NCBI GenBank assembly: GCA_934589225.1
Contig: CAKTNS010000001.1
Span: 248,001-312,000 of the forward strand
Direction: 5' to 3'
Length of the DNA stretch: 64,000 nucleotides
Origin: an uncultured Oscillospiraceae bacterium
Lineage (GTDB): Bacteria; Bacillota; Clostridia; Oscillospirales; Oscillospiraceae
Shown piece by piece: positions 40,806-49,945 of this stretch (within the stretch, counting starts at the first letter, position 1; each line of letters opens with the position of its first letter). Under the pieces are notes generated by a model that searched no databases, had not been told where the DNA came from, and saw only the letters and a program-made list of their open reading frames with translations. The position numbers and the translations under genes were made by a program.

Positions 40806-41732
40806 TTGCAAAACGCGGCCCTGATTCTGGCGGCGGGAATGTCCTCCCGAATGGGGGATTTTAAACCAATGATGAGCATCGGCTCCATTTCCGTTGCCCA
40901 GCGGGTGGTGGCGACCTTCCATCGGGCGGGGGTGGATAAAATCGTCATGGTCACAGGCTACAATGCCCCCATGCTGGAACGGCATCTGTCAGACAACGGC
41001 ATTATCTTTTTAAGAAATGAGGATTACCGCCAGACCCAGATGTTCGATTCCGTAAAAATCGGCCTGAGCTACCTGCAAGACAAATGCGACCGGGTGCTGC
41101 TGACCCCAGTGGACGTGCCCCTCTTTACCGCCCAGACCGTGGAAAAGCTTCTGTCCTCCGGCGGGGCCCTGGCCTGTCCCCGGTGTCAGGGGGCCACAGG
41201 CCACCCCATCCTCATCGGAAGCCCCCTGATTCCCACCATTTTGGCAGACTCCGGGGACCGGGGGCTGCAAGGGGCCATGGAGCGGTGCGGAGAGGCGCTG
41301 TGCCTGGTTGATGTGGACGACCCGGGAACCCTCAAGGATGCGGATACCCCCGAGGATTTTTCAGCCCTGCTGGCCTATCACAATTCCCAGCTGGTGCGGC
41401 CCGTTGTCAACGTCTCCCTGGACCGGGAGTTCACCTTCTTTGACCGCAGGCTTGCCATGCTTCTGATGCTGGTGGACGAGACCCATTCCGTAAGAGCCGC
41501 CGGACAGCGGATGCAGATGAGCTATACCAGCTGCTGGAATATGATCAAGGCCCTGGAAAGCCAGCTGAACTATCCCCTGCTGCAGCGAGCCCAGGGTGGC
41601 GCCAAGGGAAGCCAAAGCTGGCTGACCCAGGAGGGAAAGCAGTTTTTGGAACGGTACAGCGCCTATGAGCAGGTGGTAAAAACCTATGCCGACTCCATTT
41701 TTGAAGACTACTTTGAAGGATTGTTTGAATGA
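40806..41732 (+). CDS. MobA/MocA-like NTP transferase fused to a ModE-like helix-turn-helix
   Basis: TTG 40806 has CAGGAGG upstream and the protein begins QNAALILAAGMSSRMG, the nucleotidyltransferase P-loop. 308 residues. Residues 1-200: GYNAPMLERHL, LLTPVDVPLFT (metal-binding Asp), GATGHPILIG. Residues 205-300: ModE/LysR-like wing-helix (MLLMLVDETHSVRAAGQRMQMSYTSCWNMIKALESQLNYPLLQR). It may add CMP or GMP to molybdopterin and sense molybdenum as a regulator. DVU_1551-type. Confidence 0.88.
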   Translation: MQNAALILAAGMSSRMGDFKPMMSIGSISVAQRVVATFHRAGVDKIVMVTGYNAPMLERHLSDNGIIFLRNEDYRQTQMFDSVKIGLSYLQDKCDRVLLTPVDVPLFTAQTVEKLLSSGGALACPRCQGATGHPILIGSPLIPTILADSGDRGLQGAMERCGEALCLVDVDDPGTLKDADTPEDFSALLAYHNSQLVRPVVNVSLDREFTFFDRRLAMLLMLVDETHSVRAAGQRMQMSYTSCWNMIKALESQLNYPLLQRAQGGAKGSQSWLTQEGKQFLERYSAYEQVVKTYADSIFEDYFEGLFE

Positions 41733-42280
41733 AACGCCGTTTGTTTTTGACCGGGCCCATTGGCTGCGGGAAAAGCACCGCCATTGCCCAGGGGCTGGGT
41801 GACCGTCTGGAGGAATTGGGGGGATTTGTCACCTTCCGGGAAGGCCCCGCCCATCGGCCCCAGCGGTTTTGGCTGGAAACCATAAGGACACGGGAGCGGG
41901 CGGTATTTTTGGATTTGACGGGAGAAAAGCCCCGCATAGACCTGTCGGCTTTTTCCGGGCCGGGGGGCCGGAGCCTTCAAAGCGGTCCCCTTCTCTTAGA
42001 CGAAATTGGCGGCATTGAACTGCTGTGTCCTGAATTTTTAGAAGCGCTGGAAAAAGCCCTGACCGGCGATACCCCGGTCCTCGGGGTTATCAAGGCACCG
42101 GGGTCCAGTCTGACTCTGGCCCGGTGTTTGGAGCTTACGGAGCAATATCTTGCCGCGGCAGACCGTCTGCGCCGCCTGTTGGAGCAGGACAACCGGACAG
42201 AGATTTACACCTGCGGAACGTTTGACCCCCAGGCCCGGGCGCTGGCAGAGCTGTGGGCACAGGAATATCTATGGCACTAA
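41729..42280 (+). CDS. THEP1-type nucleoside-triphosphatase
   Basis: 183 residues, overlapping the upstream stop (ATGA). Walker A GPIGCGKST (about 9-17) and Walker B LLLDEIGGIEL are the THEP1 family signature. It hydrolyses NTPs; in the operon it may assist transport or cofactor handling. Confidence 0.82.
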   Translation: MKRRLFLTGPIGCGKSTAIAQGLGDRLEELGGFVTFREGPAHRPQRFWLETIRTRERAVFLDLTGEKPRIDLSAFSGPGGRSLQSGPLLLDEIGGIELLCPEFLEALEKALTGDTPVLGVIKAPGSSLTLARCLELTEQYLAAADRLRRLLEQDNRTEIYTCGTFDPQARALAELWAQEYLWH

Positions 42281-42306
42281 TATAAAAACGATAGGAGGAA
42301 AGGCCC

Positions 42307-43323
42307 ATGACAAAAAAATACCGGCGCACGGTCTGGCTCCTGGCCCTGGGGCTGATCGCGGTCATGGCCGCCTCTGTAACTCTGGGGCGCTACCCCATTG
42401 CCCTGGGGGATTTGCTGAAAATTCTGGGCAGTCGCTTCGGGTTACCCATTGCCAAAACCTGGACCGTCCAAACAGAGGTGGCCCTGATCAACATCCGGCT
42501 TCCCCGGGTGGTCCTCAGCGTACTGGTGGGAGCCTGTCTTGCGGCGGCGGGAGCCTGCTATCAGGGGGTCTTTCAGAACCCCATGGCCTCCCCGGATATT
42601 CTGGGCGCTTCCGCGGGAGCGGGCTTTGGGGCGGCACTGATGATCTTATTTGGCATGTCCAATGTGTTCATCACCCTGGGGGCCTTTGGGTGCAGCCTGC
42701 TGACCGTGGCCCTGGTATTTGCGGTAAGCCGCCACGCCAAGGGAGAGCGGATTTTGGGGCTGGTGCTCTCCGGCATTATGATTTCCTCCCTATTCCAGGC
42801 GGGCACCTCCTTTTTGAAGCTGGTGGCAGACCCCAATAACCAGCTGCCCCAGATCACCTACTGGCTCATGGGCAGCCTCTCCGGGGCCAAGTGGGGAGAA
42901 ATCCGTTTTGTCATTCTGCCCATGCTCTCAGGACTGCTGCCTCTGCTGCTGCTGCGCTGGCGGCTCAATGTGGTGACCATGGGCGATGATGAGGCCCTGG
43001 CCATGGGGGTAGATGCCGGAAAGCTGCGGCTCATCATGGTGGTCTGCTCCACCCTGGTCACCGCCTCGGCGGTATCCGTCAGCGGTACCATCGGCTGGGT
43101 GGGCCTGGTCATCCCCCATATGATGCGGCGGCTGGTGGGTTCGGACTATCGGTATCTCATGCCCGCCTCCATGCTGGGCGGCGGCATCTTCCTGCTGTTG
43201 GTAGACAATATTTCCCGGGCTGCCACGGCATCGGGCATCCCCATCGGCATTCTGACCGCCTTTGTGGGCGCGCCGTTCTTCCTCTGGCTCATTACAGGAA
43301 GGGGGGAGCGCTATGCCGATTGA
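42307..43323 (+). CDS. FecCD-type ABC transporter permease
   Basis: 338 residues, about ten membrane helices. The family block RLPRVVLSVLVGACLAAAGACYQGVFQNPMASPDILGASAGAGFGAAL and GTIGWVGLVIPHMMRRLVGSDYR are present. Relatives import iron-siderophores, cobalamin, or molybdate and tungstate (MolB). Context in a molybdenum operon favours molybdate or tungstate, by inference. Confidence 0.92.
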   Translation: MTKKYRRTVWLLALGLIAVMAASVTLGRYPIALGDLLKILGSRFGLPIAKTWTVQTEVALINIRLPRVVLSVLVGACLAAAGACYQGVFQNPMASPDILGASAGAGFGAALMILFGMSNVFITLGAFGCSLLTVALVFAVSRHAKGERILGLVLSGIMISSLFQAGTSFLKLVADPNNQLPQITYWLMGSLSGAKWGEIRFVILPMLSGLLPLLLLRWRLNVVTMGDDEALAMGVDAGKLRLIMVVCSTLVTASAVSVSGTIGWVGLVIPHMMRRLVGSDYRYLMPASMLGGGIFLLLVDNISRAATASGIPIGILTAFVGAPFFLWLITGRGERYAD

Positions 43324-44095
43324 AGTAAAGGGTCTGAGCTTCTCCTACGGAAAACGGCAGGTTCTGCAAAACATCAGCTTCCGGGTGGAGGAAGGCGAGT
43401 TTCTGTCCATTCTCGGCCCCAACGGCGTGGGAAAAAGCACCCTGTTCCGCTGTATGCTGGGCCTGCTCTCCGGATATTCTGGAACCGTACTTGTGAACGG
43501 TGCGGACATCCGCCATATTTCCGTCCAGGAGCGGGCCAAACACATTGCCTACATCCCCCAAAGCAGCGACCCCACCTTCCATTTTAGCGTGGGCGATGTG
43601 GTCTTAATGGGCACCACCAGCGGCCTTTCCGCTTTCCAGACCCCCGGCAAAAAAGCCCTGGAGCGTCGGGACTGGGCCATGGAGAAGGTGGGCATTTCCC
43701 ATCTCACCGAGCGCTGCTACCACAGACTCTCAGGGGGCGAACAAAGGCTTGTAATGATTGCCCGGGCGCTTGCCCAGGATGCGCCCATTTTGATGCTGGA
43801 CGAGCCCACCGCCAATCTGGACTTTGGCAATCAGCTGCGGGTATTGCAGCAAATCCAGTCCCTGGCCAGAGAGGGCTATACCGTCATCCAGACCACCCAC
43901 CACCCGGAGCAGAGCTTCCAGTTTTCCACCAGAATTCTGGCCATTCAAGGAGGCCGAATCCTACAGGACGGCTCCCCCCGGCAGGTGCTGACCAAGGAAA
44001 ATATGGAAAAGCTCTACCACGTGGATGTGGAAGTGGTCAGTCTCATGGAGGATGAGGCAAGAATTTGTATTCCAAAACTCAAAAAGGAGTGTTGA
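43313..44095 (+). CDS. ABC transporter ATP-binding protein (FecE/MolC-type)
   Basis: ATG 43313 after GGGGGGAG, overlapping the permease end; 260 residues. Walker A GPNGVGKST, Q-loop YIPQ, signature LSGGEQRLVMIARAL, Walker B ILMLDEPTANLD, and switch His (THHPEQ). Energises the adjacent FecCD permease. Confidence 0.93.
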   Translation: MPIEVKGLSFSYGKRQVLQNISFRVEEGEFLSILGPNGVGKSTLFRCMLGLLSGYSGTVLVNGADIRHISVQERAKHIAYIPQSSDPTFHFSVGDVVLMGTTSGLSAFQTPGKKALERRDWAMEKVGISHLTERCYHRLSGGEQRLVMIARALAQDAPILMLDEPTANLDFGNQLRVLQQIQSLAREGYTVIQTTHHPEQSFQFSTRILAIQGGRILQDGSPRQVLTKENMEKLYHVDVEVVSLMEDEARICIPKLKKEC

Positions 44096-44097
44096 AA

Positions 44098-45231
44098 ATG
44101 AAAAGAACGACCGTATGGATTCTGGTGCTGACCATGCTGCTGGGGCTGCTCTCCGGCTGCGGAAGCACGGCGCAGCCCGCTCCCACCGAAGCCGCCACGA
44201 CGGCTCCTGCCACGCAGGCCCCGCCCCAGGAAACCACCCAGGCCCCAGCGGAAGCCCAGACCCAGGAATTTACAGATGACGTAGGCCGCACCGTGACCCT
44301 GCCGGCGGAGATCACCGCCATTGCCATTTCCGGGCCTTTGAGCCAGGTATATATTCTGCCTCTGGCGGGGGATATGCTGGTAGGTGTCAGCAATGTCTAC
44401 GCCAAGGAACAGGAAAAGTTTTTGCCGGACTATCTGACCCAGAAAACCGAAATTGGCCAGCTCTACGGCGGCAAGGCCACATTGAACCTGGAAGGGCTGC
44501 TGGCAGCTGATCCGGACGTGGTCATTGACATCGGCCAGCCCAAGAAGAGCATGAAAGAGGATCTGGACGGTCTGACCGCCCAGACCGGCATTCCCTTTGT
44601 CCATGTGGATGCCACCGTCGCCACCGCAGCCCAGGCCTACCGGACCCTGGGCAAGCTTCTGGGGCGGGTTGACCGGGCAGAGGAAATTGCCCAGTGGTGC
44701 GAGAACACCTACAGCCGGATGGAAGCCATTATGGAAAAGGTGGATGCAGACAACGCCCGGAAGACCATTCTCTACTGCCTGGGTGACAAGGGCACCAACG
44801 TCATGGCCGAGGGCTCTTTCCATGCAGACACCGTCGATATGATGGGTAAAAACGTGGCCAGCCTGGAGGAAGTCAACCCCAGCGGCAACGGCAACGAGGT
44901 GGATATGGAGCAGCTGCTTCTGTGGAACCCGGAGGTGCTGGTCTTTGCCCCTGAAAGCTGCTATGACACCGTGGCCACGGACCCCCAGTGGAGCCAGATG
45001 CAGGCGGTTGCCAACAAGCAGTATTATAAGACCCCCTACGGCCCCTACGGTTGGCTGTCCTCTCCCCCCTCCGTCCAGCGTTACTTAGGCATGCTGTGGC
45101 TGGGTGCGGTGCTGTACCCGGACTACATTGACTACGATCTGCAAACCGAAGTCACGGAATACTACAAGATGTTCTACGGCTGCGAGCTGACCGACGAAAT
45201 GTATCAGGACCTGATGAAGGACGCACTGTAA
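44098..45231 (+). CDS. Lipoprotein substrate-binding protein of the FecCD-type transporter
   Basis: ATG 44098 after AAAAAGGAG; 377 residues. Signal peptide with lipobox LLSGC (Cys21), a Pro/Thr-rich linker, then TDDVGRTVTLPAEI, the usual start of cluster-A-type periplasmic-binding domains. YGPYGWLSSPPSVQRYLGMLWL closes the C-terminal lobe. It would capture the ligand outside the cell. Ligand is unproven; MolA-type molybdate or tungstate binding is an inference. Confidence 0.92.
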   Translation: MKRTTVWILVLTMLLGLLSGCGSTAQPAPTEAATTAPATQAPPQETTQAPAEAQTQEFTDDVGRTVTLPAEITAIAISGPLSQVYILPLAGDMLVGVSNVYAKEQEKFLPDYLTQKTEIGQLYGGKATLNLEGLLAADPDVVIDIGQPKKSMKEDLDGLTAQTGIPFVHVDATVATAAQAYRTLGKLLGRVDRAEEIAQWCENTYSRMEAIMEKVDADNARKTILYCLGDKGTNVMAEGSFHADTVDMMGKNVASLEEVNPSGNGNEVDMEQLLLWNPEVLVFAPESCYDTVATDPQWSQMQAVANKQYYKTPYGPYGWLSSPPSVQRYLGMLWLGAVLYPDYIDYDLQTEVTEYYKMFYGCELTDEMYQDLMKDAL

Positions 45232-45239
45232 TATGATAA

Positions 45240-45270
45240 ACGCCCCTCGGAATTAAAACCCGAGGGGCGT
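45240..45270. terminator. Hairpin between convergent operons
   Basis: Eleven-bp stem ACGCCCCTCGG with CCGAGGGGCGT around a nine-base loop. T-runs are weak on both sides. It probably ends both the transport operon and the DUF6320 gene. Confidence 0.65.
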
Positions 45271-45278
45271 AAGTATAT

Positions 45279-45974
45279 TCAGAAGAAGAATTTCCGCTCT
45301 ACGGTTTCCCGGGCGGGGCGGCAGATGCCCAGGAAAATCAAGGCACCGCCCATTAAAATCAGGGCCACCATGGGATACCAGGACCAGCCGATGAATTTGG
45401 AAAAGCGGAAAGTCAGGACCATTAAAAATTCCATCAGAGGCAGGAATGCCCCCAAAGCAATGAGGGCCCCACCAAAGATGTAGGCCGCACCCCGGTGGAC
45501 ATAGTGCAGCAGCGCCACCACGGTGGTTACCAGCAGCCCCAAAAATCCCACCACAGGGAAGGCGAAGCTCAAAAACCAGCCGCCCTGTATAGACAGGTCG
45601 ATATAGAGCACATAGACCCCAACGGCCACAAAGGTGCAGGGCACAAAAATCACCGGATTGGGATTCCGGAACCACAGCGGCAGGATGGCTGCAATATAGA
45701 ATAGCAGAATCCCGCCTACCGCATAGCCGGACCAGGTAATGGCATAGTTAAACTGGGCATCGCAGATCAGCGTCACCAGAATGGGCACCAGCAGCATAAT
45801 GGTCAGGGTGCCCAATATGGCCTTTCCCCCGGCCTTGGCCTGGGGATACCGGTCCATGGGATATAAAAGCTTTCCCTCCTGCCGCACCAGCTCCGGATGA
45901 TAGGGCACCGTGCCGCACAGGGGGCACTTTTTTTCGCTGTCAGCCAGCTTCACACCGCAATTGATACAATACAT
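45279..45974 (-). CDS. DUF6320-type zinc-ribbon membrane protein
   Basis: 231 residues. N-terminal zinc ribbon (CINCGVKLADSEKKCPLCGT), then about six membrane helices. It lies 11 bases after the esterase-acyltransferase gene. In related genomes this family often sits next to such acyltransferases, suggesting a shared lipid or envelope role. Confidence 0.75.
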   Translation of the reverse strand: MYCINCGVKLADSEKKCPLCGTVPYHPELVRQEGKLLYPMDRYPQAKAGGKAILGTLTIMLLVPILVTLICDAQFNYAITWSGYAVGGILLFYIAAILPLWFRNPNPVIFVPCTFVAVGVYVLYIDLSIQGGWFLSFAFPVVGFLGLLVTTVVALLHYVHRGAAYIFGGALIALGAFLPLMEFLMVLTFRFSKFIGWSWYPMVALILMGGALIFLGICRPARETVERKFFF

Positions 45975-45985
45975 TTTTGTTCACC

Positions 45986-48148
45986 TCACACTCGTGAATT
46001 GGTCTGGACTTCCGCCCCCAGGCCCAATTCCCGCAGAACCCGGAAGAAATGGGCCTCCAACTGGGGCTCCCGGATCTTTCGGGTAAAATTCACATACAGA
46101 TCCGTTCCAAAGGACAGTATCCCACAGTTCTGGGGGGCCGTTGCCTGGGCGCTGAGAATGAAGTCCATGCGCTCCACATAGGGAAGCATCTCCTGTGGCA
46201 GCTCCACCTTCCCCAGGTTGGACATACACAGGCAGGCCTTTCTCTCCCCGATGGCATCAAACACCGCCTTCATGACCATGTTCTTGACAAACAAGGGCAT
46301 GACCCGCAGCAGCAGCATTTTCTCGCTGCTGACGTTGGCGGCAATGCGGCTGCTCATGACCTTGGGGGTCACATCCAGGCCCATCCGATGGTTGATGGCC
46401 TGGCAAATCTCTGAAAAGCTGTACCGCCCCAGTCTGGGGTCGATCTCCGGGGTGGTATAGAGGGCGAAGTTGCGAAGGGTGGTGCTGGGGAAGAGCTTTC
46501 GCAGGTTCACCGGGATCTGCACCCGGATGGGGATGCGCTTGCGGATATTGGGCACCTCCTCTTCCTGCATGTTTTGCAGCGCCATCATGAGAACGGCGCA
46601 GAGGAAGCCTGTCAGGGTCACGCCATAGCTGTGGGCCTTTTCCAGTGCCGCCTTGGCATCCACGCGGAAACAGGTGATGTTCAAAAATTCTTCCGTTTCC
46701 GGCGTGCCCTGGGGCCGCCAGGCGTTGTCCTCCCGGCGGCTGGCATTGACATTTCCGGCGTATTTGAGAAAGCTGTCCTCCAGCTCTTCCTCCCGGGGGG
46801 CCTCCAGTCTTCCAAGGACTCCCTTTTCCGCCGGGATCACCGTCCCGTACTTCTGCTGCAAGTATTCCGCCACCAGAGACTTGAGGAATACCAAGCCTCC
46901 GTTGCCGTCGGTAACGGCGTGGAAAAATTCCACCGCAATGCGGTTTTCGTAGACAATGACCCGGAAGGCGCAGCGGCGGACCTCGTGTTTGCTCATTCTG
47001 GTCACCGGATAGCTGCTTTCCTGCCGGATCGCCGGTGCTGCCTCCAGCTGCTGGAGGTAGTACCAGAACAGTCCCTTTCGAAGACAGACACACATGGAGG
47101 GGAATCGGCGGACCGTAACGTCCAGGGCCGACTGCAACACCCCCACGTCCACCGTCTCTTTCAAAGATGCGGACAGCCGGAATACATTGCTCCAGCTCTG
47201 CCGCAGAGCCGCGGGATAGATTTTGGCCGCGTTGTCCAGCCGCATCCAGCGAAGCTTCCGCTCCCGGGAAAGGTACCGGGTCAGGAAGCCGTTGATTTTC
47301 GCCCAGTCCTCCCGGTCTTCGCTGAGGCCGTAGAGCACATAGGCATGCCAGCGGCCGGGGCGGATATAGAGCTGGCAAGGGACCCCCACCTGTTTTAGCG
47401 CCGCCGCCATATTCTCGGAATCACTTCGGAGGATCTCATCACCCCCCGCAAGAATGAGCGTCGGGGGCAGCCCGCGCAGACTTCCAAACAGCGGCGACAC
47501 CAAGGGATTATCCGGTGCATCCGAATAGCACCGGGCATAGAAGGCCAGCTGCTCTTTGGAAAGGGACACGTCCTTTGTTTCATTATAGCCGTAGCTCTCC
47601 CCGGACCCGGTCAGGTCCGTCCAGGGGGAAATGGCCGTGATGCTGCCGGGAAGGGGTTTTCCCTGCTCTTTGAGATGCAGGCACAGAGCAAAGCACAGTC
47701 CGCCTCCGGCGCTTTCGCCGCAAAGGCTGATTTTAGATGGGGCATAGCCCTTGCTCAGCAGATAATCATAGGCAGCAGCAGCATCCTCCAGCGCCGCCGG
47801 AAAGGGGTGCTCCGGAGCCAGGCGGTAGGCCGCGCAAAAGACCTGGGCCCCGCATTCGTCTGCCAGCACCGAGCCAAAGCCCAGGGCGTAGTCGAGCCCG
47901 CCGCAGGTGTAGCCGCCGCCGTGAAGGTACAGCACCACCCCGTCCCGGCGCAGGTCCTTGGGCAGGACCCAGGCCCCCCGGAATGTCTCAAAATCGTGAC
48001 TTTTTACCCGCACCTGGGCATGTCGGGTGGCCCGCATCAGCTCTCCGATGGCGTTCTGCCCTTTTCGTGTGGTTTCCAGCGAGCAATTTTCCAGCATTGG
48101 CTTCATATGGGCCAGCCGTTCCCGAACTGTATTTGCTGATAACTGCAT
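45986..48148 (-). CDS. Alpha/beta-hydrolase fused to a condensation/acyltransferase domain
   Basis: I place the start at ATG 48148 because the frame before it overlaps the LCP gene and lacks homology; 720 residues. The first half is a hormone-sensitive-lipase-type esterase (HGGGYTCGG oxyanion hole, GESAGG nucleophile, RWHAYVL His). The second half has an HxxxD-type motif (HAVTDGNGG), typical of PapA/AATase acyltransferases. It may move acyl groups to an alcohol or lipid. The fusion itself is the notable point. Confidence 0.82.
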   Translation of the reverse strand: MQLSANTVRERLAHMKPMLENCSLETTRKGQNAIGELMRATRHAQVRVKSHDFETFRGAWVLPKDLRRDGVVLYLHGGGYTCGGLDYALGFGSVLADECGAQVFCAAYRLAPEHPFPAALEDAAAAYDYLLSKGYAPSKISLCGESAGGGLCFALCLHLKEQGKPLPGSITAISPWTDLTGSGESYGYNETKDVSLSKEQLAFYARCYSDAPDNPLVSPLFGSLRGLPPTLILAGGDEILRSDSENMAAALKQVGVPCQLYIRPGRWHAYVLYGLSEDREDWAKINGFLTRYLSRERKLRWMRLDNAAKIYPAALRQSWSNVFRLSASLKETVDVGVLQSALDVTVRRFPSMCVCLRKGLFWYYLQQLEAAPAIRQESSYPVTRMSKHEVRRCAFRVIVYENRIAVEFFHAVTDGNGGLVFLKSLVAEYLQQKYGTVIPAEKGVLGRLEAPREEELEDSFLKYAGNVNASRREDNAWRPQGTPETEEFLNITCFRVDAKAALEKAHSYGVTLTGFLCAVLMMALQNMQEEEVPNIRKRIPIRVQIPVNLRKLFPSTTLRNFALYTTPEIDPRLGRYSFSEICQAINHRMGLDVTPKVMSSRIAANVSSEKMLLLRVMPLFVKNMVMKAVFDAIGERKACLCMSNLGKVELPQEMLPYVERMDFILSAQATAPQNCGILSFGTDLYVNFTRKIREPQLEAHFFRVLRELGLGAEVQTNSRV

Positions 48149-48338
48149 GGTAAGCCCCCATCCGTACTGCCGGGCATCCAGCCCGTTTATGAAAACGTCT
48201 CTTCCGTCCCAAGGCGTGGCCGCCCAGGGACCGTCCCACCGATTATAGGGGATAAACGGGAATTTTTCAATATCTTTTATAAAAAAGAACACGTCCGCAG
48301 AGAACAGCATCCCGCAGACGTGTTGATCATATACCCAA

Positions 48339-49322
48339 TTACTGATAGAACACTTCGTCAATGGTCTTTTCCAGGGCAGCCTGGTCCGGGTAGAATTCCA
48401 TGAATTCCGTTCCTACCTTGGCTTCGCCCTCAATGGTCACAAAGTCTTCGATTTTCGCCTCCATCAGCCGGTCTGCCAGCTTTTGGAGCTGACTCACGGT
48501 ATAGTCGGACTGGAAGGCATCCCCCAGGCTCAATGTCAGCTTGGTAAGCAGATCCGGGTCTTCCTTGGCCGCAGCGATCAAGCGCTCGATCAGGGCGGAC
48601 ATATACTGCTCCTGCCGCTTCATACGGCTGATATTTGTCTGGTCTCCGGCACCGTGACGGCCCCGGACATAATTCAGAGATTCCTGACCCATAAGCTTCA
48701 CGGTCTCCCCCTTCACCAGGGTGTCACTGTCCTGGAATTCATCCAGCACCGTGACCGTGACGCCGCCCACCGCGTCATTGACGGTAGGAACGGCTTCCAT
48801 GGTAAAGCTCATATAGTGGTCAATGGGCACGCCCAGGAATTTGGACACCACCTTTTTGGCATTGATGCAGCTGTCAGAGCCGCCGCTTCCATAGGTATGG
48901 GCCAGGGCCAGCTGACCGGTAAAGGTGCCCGCCTCGTCTCCGAAGACACCGAGACGGATGATCTCGGTCATGGTATCCCGGTTCAGAAGCAGGGGCGTAC
49001 AGACGTTTGTATCCTTATCCAGCACCAGCACCAGATTAAAGTCGGACTGCATATCGTTGATATAGGCCCGGCTGTCATCAGGGTATTCGTTTTTATCCAA
49101 TCCCAGAACCAGAATGGTTTCCAGGTTTTCTTTTCGTTTACGGACTTCCTCTGTGGACGGGACAGTGGTATCTTCCGTTACGGCTGCAGAAGAGCTCTCG
49201 GCAGGGGCCTGCTTTTGCTGGCAGCCGCAGAAAAGAAAAACAGCACTCAAGGCGAGCAAGCCCGCCCTGAGTGCTAGGTAGGAACGCTTACTTGTTCTCA
49301 ACCAGGAACGCAATGGGACCAA
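48339..49322 (-). CDS. LytR-CpsA-Psr (LCP) family protein
   Basis: 327 residues from a TTG at 49322; the start is not certain, and a TTG at 49301 is another choice. A hydrophobic N-terminus ends in a lipobox-like FLFCGC. The LCP domain shows ILVLGLDKNE, QSDFNLVLVLD, LLLNRDTMTEI and VRGRHGAGDQTNISRMKRQEQYMSAL (the conserved Arg patches). LCP enzymes attach wall polymers to peptidoglycan. It overlaps the upstream secreted protein gene. Confidence 0.88.
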   Translation of the reverse strand: MVPLRSWLRTSKRSYLALRAGLLALSAVFLFCGCQQKQAPAESSSAAVTEDTTVPSTEEVRKRKENLETILVLGLDKNEYPDDSRAYINDMQSDFNLVLVLDKDTNVCTPLLLNRDTMTEIIRLGVFGDEAGTFTGQLALAHTYGSGGSDSCINAKKVVSKFLGVPIDHYMSFTMEAVPTVNDAVGGVTVTVLDEFQDSDTLVKGETVKLMGQESLNYVRGRHGAGDQTNISRMKRQEQYMSALIERLIAAAKEDPDLLTKLTLSLGDAFQSDYTVSQLQKLADRLMEAKIEDFVTIEGEAKVGTEFMEFYPDQAALEKTIDEVFYQ

Positions 49323-49875
49323 CGCCGTCCAGCTTTACGTCAACGGTGCCGTCCTTGTTGACCGTCACGTTTTCCAGAGCCAGGGGAACCCACTTGCCGT
49401 CAACGAAACGCATGACAACAACGGTGGTGCCTTCCTTGACATCCAGCTTGAAGCTCACGGTGATCGTGGTGCCTTCGGTTTCCAGCAGCTTGGCCACATC
49501 TTCGGAAACAGAAACGTTGACCAGGTCACGAACCACCAGGTTCGCCACAGGGACATCGATCTTGGCTTCCTCCAACACGGTCTTCAGCTCGGGAACAGCC
49601 TTCTCCAGGGACTCAGCCTTGGCGATGACATCGTAAGCCTTGTCCAGCTCAGCCTTGACCTCGGGGGTCATGTCCTTTGCCGCAACAGACTCAACCTTGA
49701 TGTCGGAGGCCTTGACCTCAACCTTGGTGCCGTCAGCGGCCACGACCTCAGCGGACTTGGTCACGACGGGGGCATCCTTCTGCGTGACACTGGCGGTAAA
49801 GCTATCAGCGAACACAGCCACAGACAGCATCGCAACCAGCAGCACGCAGGATACTACGCGTACAAGATTCTTCAT
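49288..49875 (-). CDS. Secreted protein of unknown function
   Basis: 195 residues; ATG 49875 after AAAGGTGAGG. Signal peptide (NLVRVVSCVLLVAMLSVAVFADS, cleavage near residue 23). The mature part is Lys/Glu/Val-rich with repeated VEV and KTVLEEA segments. Codon use is very regular, which hints at high expression. It is preceded by a structured leader and overlaps the LCP gene, so a cell-envelope role is likely. Confidence 0.7.
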   Translation of the reverse strand: MKNLVRVVSCVLLVAMLSVAVFADSFTASVTQKDAPVVTKSAEVVAADGTKVEVKASDIKVESVAAKDMTPEVKAELDKAYDVIAKAESLEKAVPELKTVLEEAKIDVPVANLVVRDLVNVSVSEDVAKLLETEGTTITVSFKLDVKEGTTVVVMRFVDGKWVPLALENVTVNKDGTVDVKLDGVGPIAFLVENK

Positions 49876-49945
49876 GTTGTTTTCCTCACCTTTCTAAAGA
49901 TTATAGAAATACCGTTTTTCGGTAATTCTACCTATATGTACTGTC

